A DNA stretch of 64,000 bases, taken from positions 3,844,001 through 3,908,000 of the forward strand of contig JALMGJ010000020.1 of assembly GCA_023362775.1 (NCBI GenBank), read 5' to 3'. The notes beneath the pieces were generated by a model. That model saw only the letters and a program-made list of their open reading frames with translations. It had not been told where the DNA came from and searched no databases. Position 1 is the stretch's first letter. Each line of letters opens with the position of its first letter. The translations under genes and the position numbers were made by a program. This DNA comes from Charina bottae. Lineage: Eukaryota > Chordata > Lepidosauria > Squamata > Charinaidae. Positions 61,767 through 64,000 of this stretch are shown here, piece after piece.

Positions 61767-62208
61767 GAGAGTCAAGTTGGTATAGTGGTTAAGGCAGTGC
61801 TTTCTAAAGTCCCGCCGTTGGCGACACACCAACGGCGGCGGCCTCGTGTTTCGCGCTAAAACCCAGAAGTGCTGATGGCGCACCTCTGCTGTCGCTGCTG
61901 CTGTGCGCCGTTGCAGGGGCGGCGGCAACGCGCCATCAGCACTTCTGGGTTTTGACATTAGTGTGTTGCAACACACAGTTTGGAAAGCTATGGGTTAAGG
62001 CATCAGGCTAGAAACCAGGAGACTGAGAGTTCTAGTCCCGCCTGAGGCACGAAGCCAGCTGGGTGACCTTGGGCCAGTCACTCTCGCTCTGACCTAGGAA
62101 GGAGGCAATGGCAAGCCACTTCTAAAAAACTTTACCAACAAAACTGCAGGGACTTGTCCAGGCAGTCTCCGAGAATCAGACACGGCTGAACGGATAAAAA
62201 GAAAAAAG
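61767..62208 (+). mobile_element. tRNA-derived SINE (gagagcc type), split by hAT MITE
   Basis: The head gagagtcaagttggtatagt is separated by the MITE at 61795-61992 from the body gctagaaaccaggagactga, gccagctgggtgaccttggg and the BovB-like tail atcagacacggctgaacgg. Confidence 0.88.
61795..61992. mobile_element. hAT-type MITE, family A, copy 6
   Basis: Starts CAGTGCTTTCTAAAG and ends CAGTTTGGAAAGCTATG. A perfect 8-bp duplication, GGTTAAGG, is at 61787-61794 and 61993-62000; the sequence comes from the SINE's own head. Confidence 0.93.
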
Positions 62209-62960
62209 TGTTTTAAAGGTTCAGCAGTTAGCTCCTTTTGTCATAAAGGCTTCCTGGTCACAAGGTGTCTTCTAAGCTTCTAAGCTCATTACCTGAAGGG
62301 TCTTGCTTGGACCCCTGCCTTAGACCACGAACACTTGGTCCTCTCAGGGAGAAGCAGGGAGTAACACTGACCTCCTCCTCCCCACAGCTAAGAAACTTCA
62401 TTATCCAAAGAAGAATAGCGGATGAGAGGGGGGCGGGAGGAGGAAGAGGATATTGTTATAGTAAGTTTATCATTTTGGGTGATGGCAGCAAGATTTTTAA
62501 ACAAGGTTTATTTATCTCTAAAAGAAACCATGCTACTTCTGGCCAGAACATTATGGTCTACCACAGAGAAATTTGGTATTCTGAAGTGACTAAGATTGTT
62601 CTTCCTATGAGAGCACTCATGGGATGCTTCAGTAAGCTAACACATTGAGTAGGTATTTGCTAGTTAAGATTGCTTTCCAAACAGTAAAACACCCCAGCAG
62701 ATACAGAACATAAGCTCATCGCTGCGCTGACTTGGGCTGCCAAAATGAGATGGCAACACAGGATTTAGAAAACTTGTACTTCTTCGCTGCCATCTAGTGA
62801 TCTCCCAGATTTTTGCAGCCCAGATCTGGAAGCGACCATCATATTTGTTCTTTCTCCCTCCCCCTCCCTTTTCCAGATGTTCCAATCTTGCTAATAATTT
62901 GCTGTCTTGTTTATAGTTAAGGCAGCAGATGATCACTTTAGTGACAATGGCAAAGGCATC
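62209..62960. other. No recognised gene
   Basis: A 127-codon open frame (62265-62648, plus) shows no known motif. Confidence 0.35.
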
Positions 62961-62964
62961 AATT

Positions 62965-63490
62965 CATACGGCACAGGAGAAGGCAATGGTAAATCACTCC
63001 TGTAATTTACCAAGAAAACCATATAGACAGAAAATATAAAATGATTGACGATATAGTGCTGGATGATGGGCATCCCCTCAGGTCAGAAGGCACTCAACAT
63101 GCTACAGAGGAAGAGCTCAGGATCTTTTGGAGTACTAATGGTGTTTATGATGCAGTTATATTAAAGCCTTCCAGATGTCTAGCTGCTGATGTTACTGTGC
63201 AAGAAAAGAAAACTCAAAGCTGCACAGACAGAATTATGGTGGAAGCGCGGAATGTAAGAAGCATGAACACAGTGTATGCAAATGTTGGAGTTTGAAGAAG
63301 TGGGATAGAAGGAGTGTTGATGCTTTTGAACTTTGGTGTTGGAGAAGACTCTTGAGGGTATTATGAATAATCAGAAAAAATCAAATAGATCATAGAACAA
63401 ATCAACCTCAGTTTCTTATTCAAAGCACATACGACCAAGCTCAAACTATCATATTTTTGGCATACTATGCAACGATCCAACTCCCTTGAG
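62965..63490 (+). mobile_element. Internally deleted RTE-clade LINE
   Basis: The 5' part has tcaggtcagaaggcactcaa and ends ARNVRSMN (start of RTE endonuclease frame). It jumps within about 60 bases to the C-terminal DAFELWCWRRLLRV-like segment (63318-63360) and KLKLSYFWHTMQRSNSLEKF. The whole endonuclease and RT are missing. Confidence 0.65.
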
Positions 63491-63599
63491 AAGTTCATAA
63501 TGTGGTCACTCACAGTAGACACTGACTTCATTTCACTTAATCAAGACTTACCACTATTTTAAAAAAGCTTTGCTCTTGTATTATAAAAGCAAATCGTAA

Positions 63600-64000
63600 A
63601 GTTGTACAAAATAATCAGGAAGGGTAAGAAAATGGGGATGCAGTTCAGCCACAAACATGGTTCATATTACATCAGAAGCCAAAAAAAAAGTTAAAGTTAA
63701 TAAAGACTTTAAAAACCATTTTGTTAGGCATACCATATTGAGGATCTGGAATAAATATAAATTAAGGTTGTCTCCTAATGTACCAATGTGGCTGTCACCT
63801 CAAGAAGCATTTTTAGAAGAGAAACTGTGGGGAAACCAAGCTGGTTAAGATATAAAGATTTGTTGAATTTTGAGGAAGGTGAACCTAAACTTAAAACAAG
63901 GGAACAATTAGAACTGGAAGGTCATACTTGTCACTGGTTTACATTCGCGCAACCGTAAGAAAGATTTAATTTGGACAAAAAGGTTTATAATTTTGTTAAA
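63600..64000 (+). mobile_element. L1 LINE ORF2 C-terminal fragment (cut by window edge)
   Basis: The plus-strand frame KNHFVRHTILRIWNKYKLRL, then PMWLSPQEAFLEEKLW, fits the L1 ORF2 C-terminus pattern (H...R..W.KY...L....P.W.SP.EAF). It then shifts frame and continues to the window end. Confidence 0.75.

Noticed and set aside
62265..62648. 127-codon plus-strand frame as a gene
   Set aside because: No known motif; sits among repeats; composition not clearly coding.

Overview
The window is vertebrate nuclear DNA, most likely from a squamate reptile (lizard or snake). The evidence is its repeat content: near full-length BovB (RTE-clade) LINEs, tRNA-derived SINEs whose 3' ends resemble BovB tails, L2/CR1 LINEs ending in (AAT)/(AAAT) tails, L1 fragments, Penelope-like fold-back elements, hAT and Tc1/mariner-like MITEs, solo LTRs and many microsatellites. 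I cannot name the species.

Only one host-gene piece is supported: a 130-bp minus-strand exon at 48819-48948 with consensus splice sites. It encodes most of a von Willebrand factor type C repeat (CxxCxC and CCxxC motifs) and matches my recollection of VWC2L (Brorin-like), a secreted BMP-pathway modulator. Sequence around it is therefore probably VWC2L intron, with 5' exons above 48948 and the 3' exon below 48819. I found neither, so the other exons probably lie outside the window.

Layout. 0-8 kb: L2-type LINE end, a SINE, a composite mariner-like MITE, a Penelope-like palindrome with hammerhead-like cores, a 5S-like SINE remnant and a hAT MITE. 8-12 kb: decayed RTE, then a near-intact 3.2-kb BovB inserted in an (ATACAT)n target. 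12.9-14.6 kb: two solo LTRs with perfect 5-bp target duplications and a SINE. 16-24 kb: LINE endonuclease remnant, SINE, an R2-like reverse-transcriptase remnant joined to a hammerhead-bearing tail that hosts a second palindrome, and MITEs. 25-36 kb: SINEs, a 5'-truncated BovB, L2 pieces, a 1.5-kb L1-like non-autonomous insertion and a reverse-oriented L2. 36-46 kb: ancient CR1 interrupted by an L2 tail and a hAT MITE, then a decayed L2. 46-55 kb: the VWC2L exon, CR1 and hAT pieces, a CCAAT-bearing minisatellite and a third Penelope-like palindrome. 55-64 kb: one strongly decayed LINE split by later insertions, a solo LTR with a 4-bp duplication, a SINE interrupted by a hAT MITE, an internally deleted RTE and an L1 ORF2 fragment at the edge.

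No functional cooperation between genes can be read here. The interest lies in the nested transposon history, the target-site duplications, the hammerhead-like palindromes and the single conserved exon.
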